Source: Ridgeia piscesae (lineage: Eukaryota; Annelida; Polychaeta; Sabellida; Siboglinidae). Taken from it: 64,000 nt of DNA. Where the stretch lies: the NCBI GenBank assembly GCA_025642075.2, contig JAODUO010001337.1, forward strand, positions 5,001 through 69,000, in the 5' to 3' direction. Made by a program: the position numbers and the translations under genes. Under the pieces are notes generated by a model. The model was not told the origin of the DNA. It searched no databases and saw only the letters and a program-made list of their open reading frames with translations. Shown here in pieces: positions 21,898-35,143 of this stretch (positions within the stretch are counted from its first letter, which is position 1; each line of letters opens with the position of its first letter).

Positions 21898-23844
21898 CTA
21901 TTGGTCAGTTGCCGAAGCTTTCACTGCATCGCCTACTTCTTCTTCGCCATATACCAATGCTGAAAGGCTCCGATACACGTCGTCCCATATCGAATACTCT
22001 TCATCCTCCTCTTCATCCTCTTCACCCAATTCTTCCTCGTCGAAGCCTAACATCGCGGAGGCTTTTTCGGCCAGTCTCTTTCGTATTGTCTTCAATGCCA
22101 CGATGCCTACACATCTTGACACTATGTCACCAGAATGTGCCGTAACAACCGATGAAAAGCTGTACAAGTAACAGCTGCGCCAGCACCAACGGCCACAACA
22201 CCGATAAGCATCTTCGTAAAAAAAAGACAACTTCTTTTCTTCTTTCTTTCGTTCGCAGTTTGCTCCAATCCACGCCGCCGGACAGAAACACGCGTACGAA
22301 GTGTCGTTCAACTTGCAAGTGCCACCGTTGTCGCACGGTTTGTTCGTGCATGAATCAGTAGTTTCACGATGTGAGCCAGTAGAATTAGCTGGGCTGGAGC
22401 ATTCATGAGACGTTATATTGCCGGTATTATTAATCAGCTGACACGTTCCTCCATTATTGCACGGATTGCTCGCACATGGATCAGAGACTTTCCGCTGTAT
22501 ACACGTGTACGAAGTGCCGTTCCCTTTGCAACTGCCGCCATTGTCGTACGGATTGCATGTGCATGGGACAATATCTTCACAGTTGGAACCAATCCAATTA
22601 ACGGGACAGGAACATTCATTAGACCCAAAACTCACAGTATTTTCAATCAGACGACATGACCCTCTGTTATTGCATGGATAGCTCGCACAAGGCGGTAATC
22701 GTCCGTAGACTTCTACTTCGCACAACGATAAAATCGCATAAAATGATGACTCAAATGAAGTATGTTTATAAGTATACTTAATCTTCACAGTGCTGCCAAT
22801 GGAAACAGGAAGGCACCAGACATAAAACCATGCGTAGGATACGGCGCCGCTGGGCGTATTGTTGTCGCGACTGTGATCGTAATATTTTGTGTACGTGCCA
22901 TTATGTGGCCCAACGTATATATCACAATGAAGCAGATCAGTGGTGCAACTTTCCACGCGAGTCACCATATAAACCTGTATAACTTGTATCGCGGTTTGAA
23001 GTTCAACCTTCCACCATGGAGAAGTGACATCTCGGGTGGTTGTTACACACAGGTTGTCAATAATATTCCCACGCCTCATCACATCGTCTCTGTTTCCATC
23101 GACAGTATTTGAAGCTGCAATCACTGTACCGTTTGGTCCCGATATTGTTGCAGTCTGTCCGTGTGCCCAGTTTTTCCCTTCGCAATTTAGCCCGGGCCAG
23201 GTCGGTGGGCAGACACACCTATGGAAGTTAGTGTCTTTCGGCTTGCAACTTCCTCCATTACCACAGGGATTGCTCAAACACGGGAAAGCAGAACTACGCT
23301 TTCCATAGACCGTCACTTCGACTAACGCAAGATACGTAAGTTCCGACGTCGACGATGGTTTTGAGATCACCACACGGAATCCCACCGCACCTTTGCAGTC
23401 ATGCCTTTCAACAACGTCATCACATAACGTGTATCTGCCAGTGCTAGTGACACCAACCATAACACGGAAACACATTGTGTATCTGTCATATCCATGATAG
23501 GATTTAGGTTTGTGCGGGAACACTTGCACGTCGCGTACATTCAATATTACTCCCAAATGAACCCTCCACCAAGGATACCTCTCTATTTTGGTCATGGAGA
23601 CACGCAAAAAGAATCCGTCAATAGCTTTGACAGCATTAGCCCAATGTCCATATAATGTCGATTGAGATGCTTTTTTGTTTTTCGTCCAATTCGTAACTTT
23701 TTTGTCACACTTTTTGCCATCAAGTCCTGGTCGGCAATAACAAAAACTGCCACCAACACCTTGTCTACCACCATCCCTGCATGTAATCGATTTGCAACAG
23801 CAAATTGACGTAAAAATTGTTATTACGACCAGCAGCGCGGCCAT
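21898..23844 (-). CDS. Copy B: discoidin-like/EGF protein, 648 residues, membrane segment disturbed
   Basis: One open frame carries a signal peptide (MAALLVVITIFTSICCCKS) and half an EGF motif (CYCRPGLDGKKC). A first galactose-binding-like domain follows at about residues 52-182, with KNKKASQST and RYPWWRVHLGVILNV. Next come an EGF module (PCLSNPCGNGGSC), a second such domain at about 224-382 (SPWWKVELQTAIQVIQVYM), EGF repeats and an acidic tail (EEDEEEDEEYSIWDDVY). It has one copy of the 71-residue EGF pair where C has two. Compared with C and A, a run of eight A bases near 22218-22225 carries one extra base. As a result the membrane-segment region is read in the wrong frame (YRCCGRWCWRSCYLYSF) until the tail frame is regained. 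The product may be secreted, or the gene may be decaying. Confidence 0.75.
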   Translation of the reverse strand: MAALLVVITIFTSICCCKSITCRDGGRQGVGGSFCYCRPGLDGKKCDKKVTNWTKNKKASQSTLYGHWANAVKAIDGFFLRVSMTKIERYPWWRVHLGVILNVRDVQVFPHKPKSYHGYDRYTMCFRVMVGVTSTGRYTLCDDVVERHDCKGAVGFRVVISKPSSTSELTYLALVEVTVYGKRSSAFPCLSNPCGNGGSCKPKDTNFHRCVCPPTWPGLNCEGKNWAHGQTATISGPNGTVIAASNTVDGNRDDVMRRGNIIDNLCVTTTRDVTSPWWKVELQTAIQVIQVYMVTRVESCTTDLLHCDIYVGPHNGTYTKYYDHSRDNNTPSGAVSYAWFYVWCLPVSIGSTVKIKYTYKHTSFESSFYAILSLCEVEVYGRLPPCASYPCNNRGSCRLIENTVSFGSNECSCPVNWIGSNCEDIVPCTCNPYDNGGSCKGNGTSYTCIQRKVSDPCASNPCNNGGTCQLINNTGNITSHECSSPANSTGSHRETTDSCTNKPCDNGGTCKLNDTSYACFCPAAWIGANCERKKEEKKLSFFYEDAYRCCGRWCWRSCYLYSFSSVVTAHSGDIVSRCVGIVALKTIRKRLAEKASAMLGFDEEELGEEDEEEDEEYSIWDDVYRSLSALVYGEEEVGDAVKASATDQ

Positions 23845-24342
23845 GCAATTAGTTTTGACCCGATTGACCTAGCTGTAATATGACGAGTCACATTGTTCGA
23901 AGTTACTACGAAGAGCCAGGGCCCGTCATTGAAATAATACGTCAGGTCTCTCCGTTACGTCAGCGGGTACAATATTTACATTTATCTACGCGACGATTTT
24001 TTAAATGTCGACGTAACCATAACACAGCAAACCAGATTGCCCATAATGCCGTGTGCCACGACTAAACAGAGGCTCTCTTCCGGTCGCGCGTTTCACAGTA
24101 GACAGCGATTTGTCGAGAACACTGCAAATCAAGATGTCACAGGAAAGTCACCGACTGATATTTTTAATACGTTAGATGCCGCGTTGTGGAAAAACGAAAT
24201 TTATACTCACTTAATACTAGCGAAGTCTTCTAATATAGAAAATAAATACCCGTAGAGAAACCTAAGAATAAACAATTGTGTGATGATGGTTATATCGAAT
24301 TTCGATTTTGGGATCAGCGCCTGCAACAACGTAATAATTTAA
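23845..24342 (-). promoter_or_regulatory. Proximal upstream region of copy B, cut by a transposon
   Basis: This is homologous to the upstream regions of A and C, including CACGGCATTATGGGCAATC. Homology stops exactly at the TTAA at 24339-24342 and resumes at 29785. About 0.5 kb of conserved upstream DNA remains next to the start codon, and the distal 0.7 kb now lies 5.4 kb further away. Confidence 0.6.
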
Positions 24343-24445
24343 AGGGCAAAAAAGGCAACGATTTCGTATCATACACTTAATAGAGTTTCTACAAACTAAC
24401 AATTTCCACATATATTCAATTTTTTAACGTCAGCAGTTTACTCAT
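24343..24445 (+). repeat. Left terminal inverted repeat of transposon 1
   Basis: About 100 bp pairs with 29680-29784 in reverse complement. The first 18 bases match exactly, then there is scattered mismatch with the blocks TAATAGAGTT and CAATTTCCACATATA conserved. Confidence 0.85.
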
Positions 24446-25967
24446 AATGTGACCTTAAAGTCTAAAAATCTAACGAAATCCATGATGGCCTAGACACCAC
24501 CATCTTAACCGGTGACGTATTCGTTTGGCTTGGCCTGGCCAATAAGCGCGCGGCATTCTAGGTCTCTGCTGAGGCCGGTCAGCTTCCTGCGACATCAGTA
24601 CGCTTGGCTACGGCACAACAACATCGAATCTTCGTTTAGTTGGCGTGACATGTAGCAGCTGCTTAGACCTAAATCTGTGGTCAACAAGTAATAATTATGA
24701 AGTAGACATACATCACCAGAGGATGGAACAAGATCCAACAAAACGTCGCCGACCGTCGTTTTCTTAAACCCGGGGCAGGGCTGACAATATTTAGCCATGG
24801 AAGGACCGAAAAGCTAAACCGTCGAAGCAACGCATATATCAAGCTGGCCGAGACATCAATGATCAGATCGCAAGAAGCTTAGTATGATGTACTATTTTCC
24901 CTGTGTATTTAATTGTGTTTTTTGCAAACGTCAAGCACACGTAACGTTTTTGTGCTGTTAAAAGTAGTGTTGACCGCCGTAGACCGGCTATCGATTGATG
25001 ATGGCTCGGTCATCGATGTGTTGACGAAGCCCGATGCCGATGGCGATGTCCATCGATGACAGCTAATCTGTTTCTATGGTATCACGTCCACATGTGTAAA
25101 GACTAAGATATACTTGAACCAAGCTAGGACAATAGCAAAATTTATATCATCGCATAATGAACTTGAGCACGACACGTCCCATGGGTGATAATATGTCATC
25201 GGCGGAGGGACCGTGGCCTTGGATTGTCGTTGGCACTTCTTCGTAAATTCAGTAACCGCTCATAGTGACATAAACATTTATTTCCATCGATGTAAATGTA
25301 GACTATGTCAGAGTAAGGTGACATTGATTAATACAGCTAGTAAAACTTATGATCAGTGTGTTCAGATATATGCTAAAAAACAATGAAAATTTTGGCCCAA
25401 AACTTTTTTCAGCCCCATTTTTATTTAAACATTAAGTTTTTACAAAGTTTTGTTAGTTGCTTTTTTTCTGTTATTTTTCCAATTATGAGATACACATTTT
25501 GACTATATTTATCATAACTTTATCAAGTTTCTGCATGCACTTTGACACCCCACTTTCAAAATTAGTTTCACCTTCAGAGCAGTAAAGGGACTTTTTTTTT
25601 TGGCCCGGGAATTTCCCAATGATTTTTGAAATCCGGGGAAGGTTGGGGATGAAATTTTTTTAAAACCAAACCCATTTAAACTACTCATTTTATTTGAAAA
25701 AGGGTTGTGTTTTTTTTTGATGTTTTATTAGCTTTTTAGATGTGACTTTGGTTAATTGTCACCTGTTTTGAAAATTAAAAAAAAGATGTTTTATTCTGAT
25801 AATTAAAAGGGAAAAACATACATTTGATTGATTTTCGTTGATTTCCCCAAATATCGTTTTCTCAATTTCTGGTAATCTCATATGAATAACCAGAAAACCA
25901 ATTAGGTGATGATGGAATGAATTATTTCACATTCCTTTGTTGTTGGTTACAGAAAACAGTGATTGTG

Positions 25968-26599
<632 letters not shown>

Positions 26600-26639
26600 G
26601 CATGTGCATACGCTGCAATTGTTGAGGAAGAAGATACGA

Positions 26640-26865
26640 CAATGTATCTCAAAGTTCAGCAGCATTCAATGCGCTGCCTGAAGTCAGTCATCACAGCACG
26701 GCACTTTCTGGGAGCCATTCCCTAGCTCACTAAATTCTGTCATACTGGCCAGTGGAGGTGTATCAGAGTTACCTGCCCCAAGAGATAGCACTTCTATGAA
26801 GGTATGACAGCAGTCGTAACTACAAGGGGACTTTTGCGACAAGAGGACTTTTGCATTTGAATCCT
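26640..26865 (+). pseudogene. Transposase remnant inside transposon 1
   Basis: Reading across small frameshifts gives RCLKSVITARHFLGAIP, then KFCHTGQ, EVYQSYLP and CPKR..FYEGMTAVVTT. This resembles the FCHTGxxEVYHSxxxKYxPKR block that I recall from Kolobok-type and related THAP transposases of invertebrates. The position inside a TTAA element supports it. It has stops and shifts and is not functional. Confidence 0.5.
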
Positions 26866-26869
26866 TGCT

Positions 26870-29230
26870 TGTACAGTTCTCTTCACATTGCCCCTAGCTG
26901 TATAAAGTAGCACACAGAAATTTTCAGTATTGCTTCATATTTTTAAGATAATACAGGTATGGCATTTGAATGAACTCCTAGTAATGGTGTCATGGGGGGA
27001 CAAAACACAGCTGTAAACACTTATGAATACAGCTACTTGTGTAATTAATAACTTTATAAAAAAAATTATACATGATACAAAGTGAAACAGTAAGATTAGA
27101 ACAACAAGTGATAATTGGGAGGGAATGTGATATGGTTCCTTAATTTGTTGTTATTTAATTTAAGGGTTACTAATTTGGCTAATGTTTGGTTACAAAAACA
27201 ATGACTTTTTACATGATTATCAAATAAAAACAAAAAATTAGTAATTTTTGAACTTTTAAAAAAATTTTTAAAAGGGTTTCAAATTTAATAATCAGTTAAT
27301 GCAAACACTATATTCTTTTAGGAATAAAAATGATTGATGATTTTCGTTTTTGGGGGAAAAATTTAAATCGGAAGTCGTCCCATGCATCCCTGTTAACAAG
27401 TTTCTTTGAAAAACAATGATTAAACTGGAGGTTGCGCAACAGAACAAAAACCCCGACATAACCGCCCACCCATGCTGATGAGCCACATAATCCATGTGGG
27501 GGATGGGAAAAGTTACACTGCCAAATCACTGTACCAACAGGGGTTGTTTGATCGGGGCAAATGTCCCAAAAACCGAGTAAGGAAGATAGGGGGCCGAAGG
27601 TCAATCGTTTTGTACTTTAAACAAGCCCCTTGAGAGCAAAGTAACCCCTCGGCTGCCCCCAAGCGAAGACGGGGAATTTTTGTCCTGATTGGGTGGTTGA
27701 GGGTGGGGGAAGTACTCGATGAACACCCGGCCCAACTTGCTTTTGGAACCCACCAGTAAACATGAGCAACCTGAAATAAACGTGTTCAGATAAATATACA
27801 TAGACATTGTAAATAAGATGTAAATTAATCAATGATCCTTTTAAATTAAAATATATCATTAAAGACATGTGGTGCTTTTTTAAAAAAAAAAATGGTGGCA
27901 GTATTATAGCATATTGCATCTAATGTTGACAATATGCACTTTTAAATCGCTGTGTGGCATTAGAAACCATTGAGGGTCTATTTCTATAATTTTTGGGAAA
28001 AAAATGAATTAGGGTATTGCTAGTAAGCTCAAGAAATGTTTATTAAATTTTATTGAACCATTCTGAAAGCTGTCAAACATAAACATCTTTCTAAAACCTC
28101 TAATGAAATTTCCCGTCCCTGCATTCACATATTTGGGTTGTCATCTCATAATGGATAACCAGAGAAAAAGTCAATTAGATTATTATTGTAAAAAAACTAG
28201 GCACTATAATTTACTCTATGATCCATTCTATGCTTTGGGGAGTAGTAGGAACTATGCATTTTGTTCACAAATATACCTGCCATTTTCACTACATAAAAAT
28301 TATAATGGTTCCATGTGTTGTATCTATAAGTAATGATAACTATTTTTTATTTATTTATAGTGCTACTTTGTTTGATGTTGTATTGTTGCTTCTTATTTGA
28401 TGATTAACGTTTATTGCAACAAATTATATAAAATGTATACAAAAGTTGTTGATGGATCTAGTTGCCAGTTATCTATCTGTATATGGTTCAGTGCAACCAA
28501 TACATTCCGAAGCACCAGTTTCTCGAAGCAGAGAATTTCAAATCTGACTTTTCGTAATACACAGCAGTCCACCTGTAATAAAAAAACGAACATTAAGAAA
28601 TGTTTTATATGAATCATTGCAAACATGGATTATTATTCTGAATGAAATAATTTCACAAAACATGAATTCTGACACATTTCCTGTATTCATCTCGTCACTA
28701 ATATCTCTGGGTTCTTTGAAACAAACTCATTATCTATGTTTATATATGAATCCATAAGACACATGCAAAATGATAAAAAGATAACCCTGCAGTTTATGTT
28801 CAAAAAAAAAAATAATCGTAACTGCCTGCCATTGCTGTGTGGCGGTGCATTTAGATCATGATATATGAATCAATATAGCTGCTATTATTACAAATGTGAT
28901 GGGTGTCCACACCTGGGGGGTGCAAAAAAACAGCAAGGTATTGACTATTCATTTGTATGGATTTTAAAAAGACACACCTGCACAATTGTGGGACCTGATT
29001 CATTTAATTTCATTGGGGCTATTCAATACAATTTATGTTAAATGATAAACCCCCCCCAAGTCTTAACAAATGTGTTATTACCATAAAACGTAATAAGTGA
29101 CACATACTTAGTTTAATAGTTGAATGCGGCAAGCCTGAGGCCTGAGGTGACCCGGCTGGCCCCAAACTAAGCGATCATATTTCGCTTGTCATAATAATCG
29201 ATCATTACGCAGTCCGGACCTCAGGATAAT
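26870..29230. other. Interior of transposon 1 without recognisable gene
   Basis: The stretch is AT-rich with many homopolymer runs. Open frames at 27292-27604 (minus), 27601-27919 (minus) and 28103-28612 show no domain motifs. Sequence around 27220-27760 has stuttered homopolymers that suggest consensus error. Confidence 0.4.
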
Positions 29231-29679
29231 AAATTTTTGATAAAAAATAGACAACTTAATATTTACCTTCATCAAATGCTCCCCGGGGTTGCCGAGTTGC
29301 AGCCATTTCATGACGCAGACAAACTTGTCACCGCATCAAAACAAATTGGTTCGGCACCGCCACCAGTTGACACCGTCTCTGCTAGTTTTGTTTTTTTTTA
29401 CGTTCAGGGCCTTTTTTGGTCACTCGCCTCTAGTGTATCTTCCAATAATGCCTTTGTCTTTGCGGCTGGAATCTATATCCAGATACTTCTGCATCCGTTA
29501 AATGATCCGATTTAGATAATCCATAACAAACACGCCATTGTTATTTTTCTCTGCGCACAGCGCCTCCAGACGGATTTATGAATAACTAATCTTTGGAGAA
29601 GCGTCAGCGTACTGACGTCATTCTTCGTCGACAATGGCGTAGCTCATAGTATTTCGATGGCTGGGTGTTCAAAAATATT

Positions 29680-29784
29680 TCTCAGGTAAACGGCTGTCGT
29701 AAAAAAATTGAGTATATGTGGAAATTGTTACTTTATATTAACTCTATTAGGTGTACGCCACGAAACCGTTGCCTTTTTTGCCCT
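29680..29784 (-). repeat. Right terminal inverted repeat of transposon 1
   Basis: This is the complement of the left end; the outermost bases are GCCTTTTTTGCCCT, followed by the duplicated TTAA at 29785-29788. Confidence 0.85.
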
Positions 29785-30490
29785 TTAAACATTAGGCTGT
29801 TGCATAAATACTCTTGTTGAACACATCACGTGTACATTTTGAATATTATATGTTTCGTTTTATCTAAAAGCATTTACATGCAATATTTGTGCAGTGGAAG
29901 TCGTTGGCTCTGTCCCAGGAACACAGTCTGTACACAGAACCATGTTCTCACGAAATGTTTTGTATTCTTTTCAGATTTCCACGAGAGACTCAGGTTAAAT
30001 TGCACTTTCACAGTTGCCATACTTTCATCATTATCATCAATACACTTTTCATTTTCGTTATTGTTGGCGACATCGTTTACTTTCATTGACAGGAGAGTTC
30101 CGATGGTAAACATATATCAACATATTGTGAACCTCCAGAGTCGTTGTTTGTTGCAAACTTATATTTGATCAATTAACGTATAAAACCACAAAGAAAGATG
30201 TGGTAGGAAGTAGAATAATAAGCAAATATCGGCTTTGACCTTAATAAAATGTGTTAAAAATATCGGCATTGACTTTTCAAAAATGCGTTAACAATGGGAA
30301 TTTATGTCTGAATGCAATATAAGAGCAATACTGTGATAGTGACCTCCTGTCTGCGACTGTGACACACCGCGCGACTCCGGAACTGGAGAGCGGCGAGAAG
30401 CAGCGCGGGGAGCGTGGTCGGGTATACTTGTTTGTGCTGGCAGTCTTAGCGTGTTATTAAACAGGTTAATCAAAATAGAAATACGTCGTT
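29785..30490 (-). other. Distal upstream region of copy B, displaced by the transposon
   Basis: This resumes the upstream homology with copy C (38095-38850, inverted) and, with gaps, copy A (11510-11780). Conserved blocks include GACCTCCTGTCTGCGACTGT, GACTCCGGAACTGGAGAGCG and AGTCTTAGCGTGTTATTAAA. It ends at ATACGTCGTTAAAT followed by AT/GA repeats. Confidence 0.75.
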
Positions 30491-30496
30491 AAATAA

Positions 30497-30532
<36 letters not shown>

Positions 30533-31695
30533 CCAGCCGTTAGTAGACAAAGCGTAAGTAAAAACGCGGTCGTTAGTGGCCACGAGCCGTTCGTGTCCAC
30601 TTTGAAGTGGTCACTAACGCCGTAACGGAGGTTATTTTACTATATTTAGGCTGCACTACAACTGTCAGTATCACTAAACCTAATCATATTACATTATGTG
30701 TTCAACCATGTTTTGGATGCGGCTGTTCTGAGTTTAATAAATGAACTCTGTAAAGTGTACTGCTTTCAGGCGATATATTTGTTGTGATATATTTGATGCA
30801 TAGTTTTGCAGTCGTTCGTCACCAATCACGTAAACTCGTATTTGTACAAATTGAAAAATATTGTTTCTTTAAAAACTTTCTGCATGTGATTGTGACTTGG
30901 TTTTCTCGTGATGTTGAAAAAATCAATGCTGTACGTTTTAGATATAATTCACAATTATGAAAAACGAACATAAAGGCAAAGCTTTTGCGTTGTCAGTCAC
31001 GTGATGTTGATTGATAGTTAGTTTTGCAGTTGCGCGCGTCTGTTTTCAAGGTAAGTCACTTTTGTCCATGTTTTACGAAATAAAAGTAAAACATTATGTA
31101 TTTTTACGCCGGATGATCTTCATATATGTAATGCTATCTGTAAAATTGTTCAATAAGTGAACTGTTTACCTTGCTGTTCCAGGCTTTTGGACAGTTCGGT
31201 TTACGTATTTGACGATTGCGCGGGGGATAATGCAAGTTACTATATTTTAACTTACAGAAAACACATACAAACGAAATTGCGGTACCGGTGTATCATGGAC
31301 TTGCTTAACTAGCACAATAAATTCAGTGTCCCAGTTGACGTCGGCATTTGCTTTGTGTTATGACTGCAATTTATATTTAATACATAAAATATTAATTGAT
31401 GTTACGTTTGCAGCCTCGCTAGTATGTAAACGTGAAAGGTTTGACAAAATCACAGTACTGCATTTGTAGAAAATGTTGTGTCTATCTAGAGTCTAGTGTT
31501 ACAACATAATTTATTTGCCAATATTAATTTTAGTAACTGTCAGTTTACATGTTGTTTTTTATATGTTTATAATTATTTACTGAGATAAAATGTACACAGA
31601 GATTAAACTTGCTAGAGAGTTTACAGTAAACAGTATTTATTTTGTTGCAATTGTAAGTGTTTCATTCAATGAAACTGTAGCAATTTTCACAAGTG
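30490..31695 (+). repeat. Left arm of the fold-back structure
   Basis: This pairs with 34025-35150. The arm contains about 100 bp near 30600-30700 (TGTCCACTTTGAAGTGG to AACCTAATCATATT) that is missing or shortened in the right arm. Confidence 0.75.
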
Positions 31696-32167
31696 GTCTC
31701 ATTTTCGTGGCATCTAATGACATTTCATGTGACTTTTGATCTGTATCTAATCTTGTCTGTTATATATCTAGTCATATCTGCTCTGTATCCCATTATATTT
31801 GCTATGATTTTTCTACTTTATTTGATCAATGATTTAGATTTTTACCTAAGACCTGGGAGGTATTTATCTTTATGTACGCTACCTCTATATTTTTAAATTG
31901 TATCAGTGAACTTTGCAAAACTTACATTGGGAATGATCAGATCAGTATAAATGTATTTTTAAATTGTATCAATGAACGTTCGAAACATACTTTAGGGAAA
32001 ATAACTTTGATATTGTTTATGTAATTATTAAAATCTATGCAAGTAATCATTTTAGGCACTCATATTATGTTGAATTGTTTGTAACTGGTATCATATAAAC
32101 TTTGTTACATGGTTACTTAAATAATATTCATAATTTCATTGTTATGTAAATATCCTTCACTAAAAAG

Positions 32168-33182
32168 ATGGCTCAAAATAATGAAGATCAACCTAATATT
32201 ATAATTGAATCACACAGTTATTCCCGAGATGAACTCGAGGTATTTATTAGACTAAATCATTATAAAAAAATATTCTCTGTCTTAAACATTAATATAAGAA
32301 GCTTAGTAAAAAAACTAAGCACAGCTTGAAGCTTTACTCTATGAACTAAACTCCACAAACAAGTTAACATTTGATGTAATAACCATACAAGAGTCCCGGT
32401 TAAATGAAAATGTACAACAACTTGCACATTTTGAAGATTACCAGTTGGTGTGCAAACACAAACCTACAATTAAAAAAGGGGGTGGCTTATGTATATACGT
32501 TAAAAATGGCATAAATTATAAAATAAGGAATGATATTGCTTTCATAAATACCTGTAATAACGTTAGTTACTATGATTGTCTATTTACTGAAATGTTTAAT
32601 AACACTCATAATGTCACTCACAAGAACTTATTAATAGGATCAATGTATAGATCGCCGGACCCAAATACTCATAACTTATTTACTCAAGACCTTGACCTAA
32701 TAACGAAGCGAATGTAAAATGAAAACAAACACACCATTATCTGTGGTGATGCTAGTATTAACTTACTAAATGTTGAAAATAATTTTTACAATGCTGACTA
32801 TCTTGACATGTTCGTATCAAATGGCTTCGTTCCCACAATCACAAAGCCTACCAGAGTAACTATACACTCAGCCACTCTCATTAACCATATCTTCCTTAAA
32901 AATAACCCTCAAAGTACCCATTTTGCCAGATCAATTATAACTGACATTTCAGATCACTACAATAATTCCCTATTCACAACAAAGTGGGATGACTTGGTAA
33001 ATAGCGAATGTCCAAATGAGGCACACACGTTATGTGTTAACACATTTATCAGTCTACTTGATAAACACGTTCCTGAGCAGATATCAAAATTTAATAAATA
33101 TAAACACAAAAAATACCCATGGCTAACACAAGCCATACTCAAATCCATACGTACTTGGGATCATTTGAGACAATACCTATAG
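32168..33182 (+). pseudogene. LINE endonuclease fragment (CR1/L2/Rex-like)
   Basis: Frames read SVLNINIRSLVKKLS, then (after a one-base shift near 32320) FDVITIQESRLNENV, KKGGGLCIYVKNGI and LLIGSMYRSPDPNTH. These are followed by TIICGDASINLL (GDFNINLL in active members), VTIHSATLINHIF and IITDISDHY. This is the N-terminal strand, catalytic E, GGG, YRSP, GDxN and SDH order of APE-type endonucleases. It continues to a linker ending YPWLTQAILKSI. A stop at about 32715 and the shift make it dead. No polymerase follows, so it is a fragment. It is a different family from the LINE at 4.6 kb. Confidence 0.8.
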
Positions 33183-33398
33183 CAAGTTCAGTTGGTAATT
33201 ATGCATGATATGTGTTTTGTAAATCATAATCACTGTCTAGTATCTGCACCGTTCACTTAATTGGCCTTTTCTCTGATTAATCGTGAGATGAACAAAACAC
33301 AGGCAAATTTCACGAAAGCCACATACAATATCAATTGTATATGAATTTTAACTATACAGTTGTCCAGAAAATTAATAGTGTATTTTTCATGCTCTTTG

Positions 33399-33401
<3 letters not shown>

Positions 33402-33467
<66 letters not shown>
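33402..33467. repeat. (TA)n microsatellite
   Basis: A pure TA run in the loop of the fold-back structure. The flanking 33183-34020 has no gene. Confidence 0.9.
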
Positions 33468-33468
<1 letters not shown>

Positions 33469-34024
33469 CCAGTTGAATGACATACAATTTTAAAGATAAT
33501 TAATCAAGCACCAAAATAAACACAACTCACAGTTATAGAAAATCAGTAGTTTTGAAGATATAACTTAAACATGCAGACAGGTACTCTCCACTTTAACAGT
33601 GTTCTACTGTGTTGTTGATACAGCCCCTATCACTGCTGTCACTGCAATTAATCAAGGTGCCACATCAACAATAGAAGTATAGGTATAGGGTTTACCGTTT
33701 CTCTGTTAACTTTGAAATCTAAATTGGTCTAAAATTAGAAAGCACATCAATCATTATGAAGGTTAACCTATATGTGGGTAAATCTTTACTGGTTTAAAAA
33801 TATATATATAAATGTCCACAGGCCCTCCGTTTTGTACATATTACATTTATGTACATAATTTATATACAGTTAATGCACAAACCAAACCAGGCATACGCCT
33901 ATGCAACGAATGTGTACTGGTGGTCTTCAATTTCGCCCGACACAGTAACAATGATCTTATTCTAATTCCTGCCAGACGTTATCCACATTATATTCATAGT
34001 GTAATGTGCAGATCACACATTTAA

Positions 34025-35089
34025 TTAAATTTGTGAAAATTGCTACAGCTTCATTGAATGAAACACTTACAATTTCAACAAAATAAATACTGTTTACTGT
34101 AAACTGGCTAGCAAGTTTAATCTCGTTGTGCATTTTATCTCTGTAAATAATTATAAACATATGAAAAACAACATGTAAACTGACAATTACTCAAATTAAT
34201 ATTGGCAAATAAATTATGTTGTAACACTAGACTCTAGATAGACACAACATTTTCTACAAATGCAGTACTGTGATTTTGTCAAACCTTTCACGTTTACATC
34301 CCAGCGATGCGGCAAAGGTGACATCAATTATTATTTTATTAATTAAATATAATTTGCAGTCATCAGTTATAACACAAAGCAAATGCCGACGCCAACTGGG
34401 ACACTGAATTTATTGTGCTAGTTAAGCATGTCCATGATACACCGGCAACGCAATTTCGTTTGTATGTGTTTTCTTCACGTTAAAATATAGTAACTTGTAT
34501 TATCGCCCGCACAATCGTCAAATACGTAAACCGAACTGTCCAAAGGCTTGGAACAGCAAGATAAACAGTTCACTAATTGAACAATTTTACAGATAGCATT
34601 GCATATATAAAGATCGTCCGAAGTAAAATATATAATGTGTTAGTGTTATTTCATAAAAAGAAGGCAACATGGACGAAAGTGACGTACCGTGAAAACAGAC
34701 GCGTCTAAACTGCAAAACTGACTATCAATCAACATCACGTGACTGACAACGCAAAAGCTATATGTTCGTTTTTCATAATTTTGAATTATATCTAAAACGT
34801 ACAGCACATATTTTTTCAACATCACGAAAAAACCAAGTCACAATCACATGCAGAATGTTTTAGAAAAACAATGTTTTTCATTTTTTTACAAAAACGAGGT
34901 TACGTGATTGGTTACGAACGACTGCAAAATTATGCATCAAATATATCACAGTACACTTTACAGAGTTCATTTATTAAACTCATAACAGCCGCAACCAAAA
35001 CATGGTTGAACACATAATGTAATATGACTGGCCACTAACGACCGCGTTTTTCCGTACGCTTTGTCTACTAACGGCTGATCTATATAAAT

Positions 35090-35143
<54 letters not shown>

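Noticed and set aside
24595..24798. 67-codon minus-strand frame starting MAKYCQPCPGFKK, considered as a second THAP start
   Set aside because: The two early cysteine pairs are suggestive, but no Pro/Trp block or later Cys-His pair follows.
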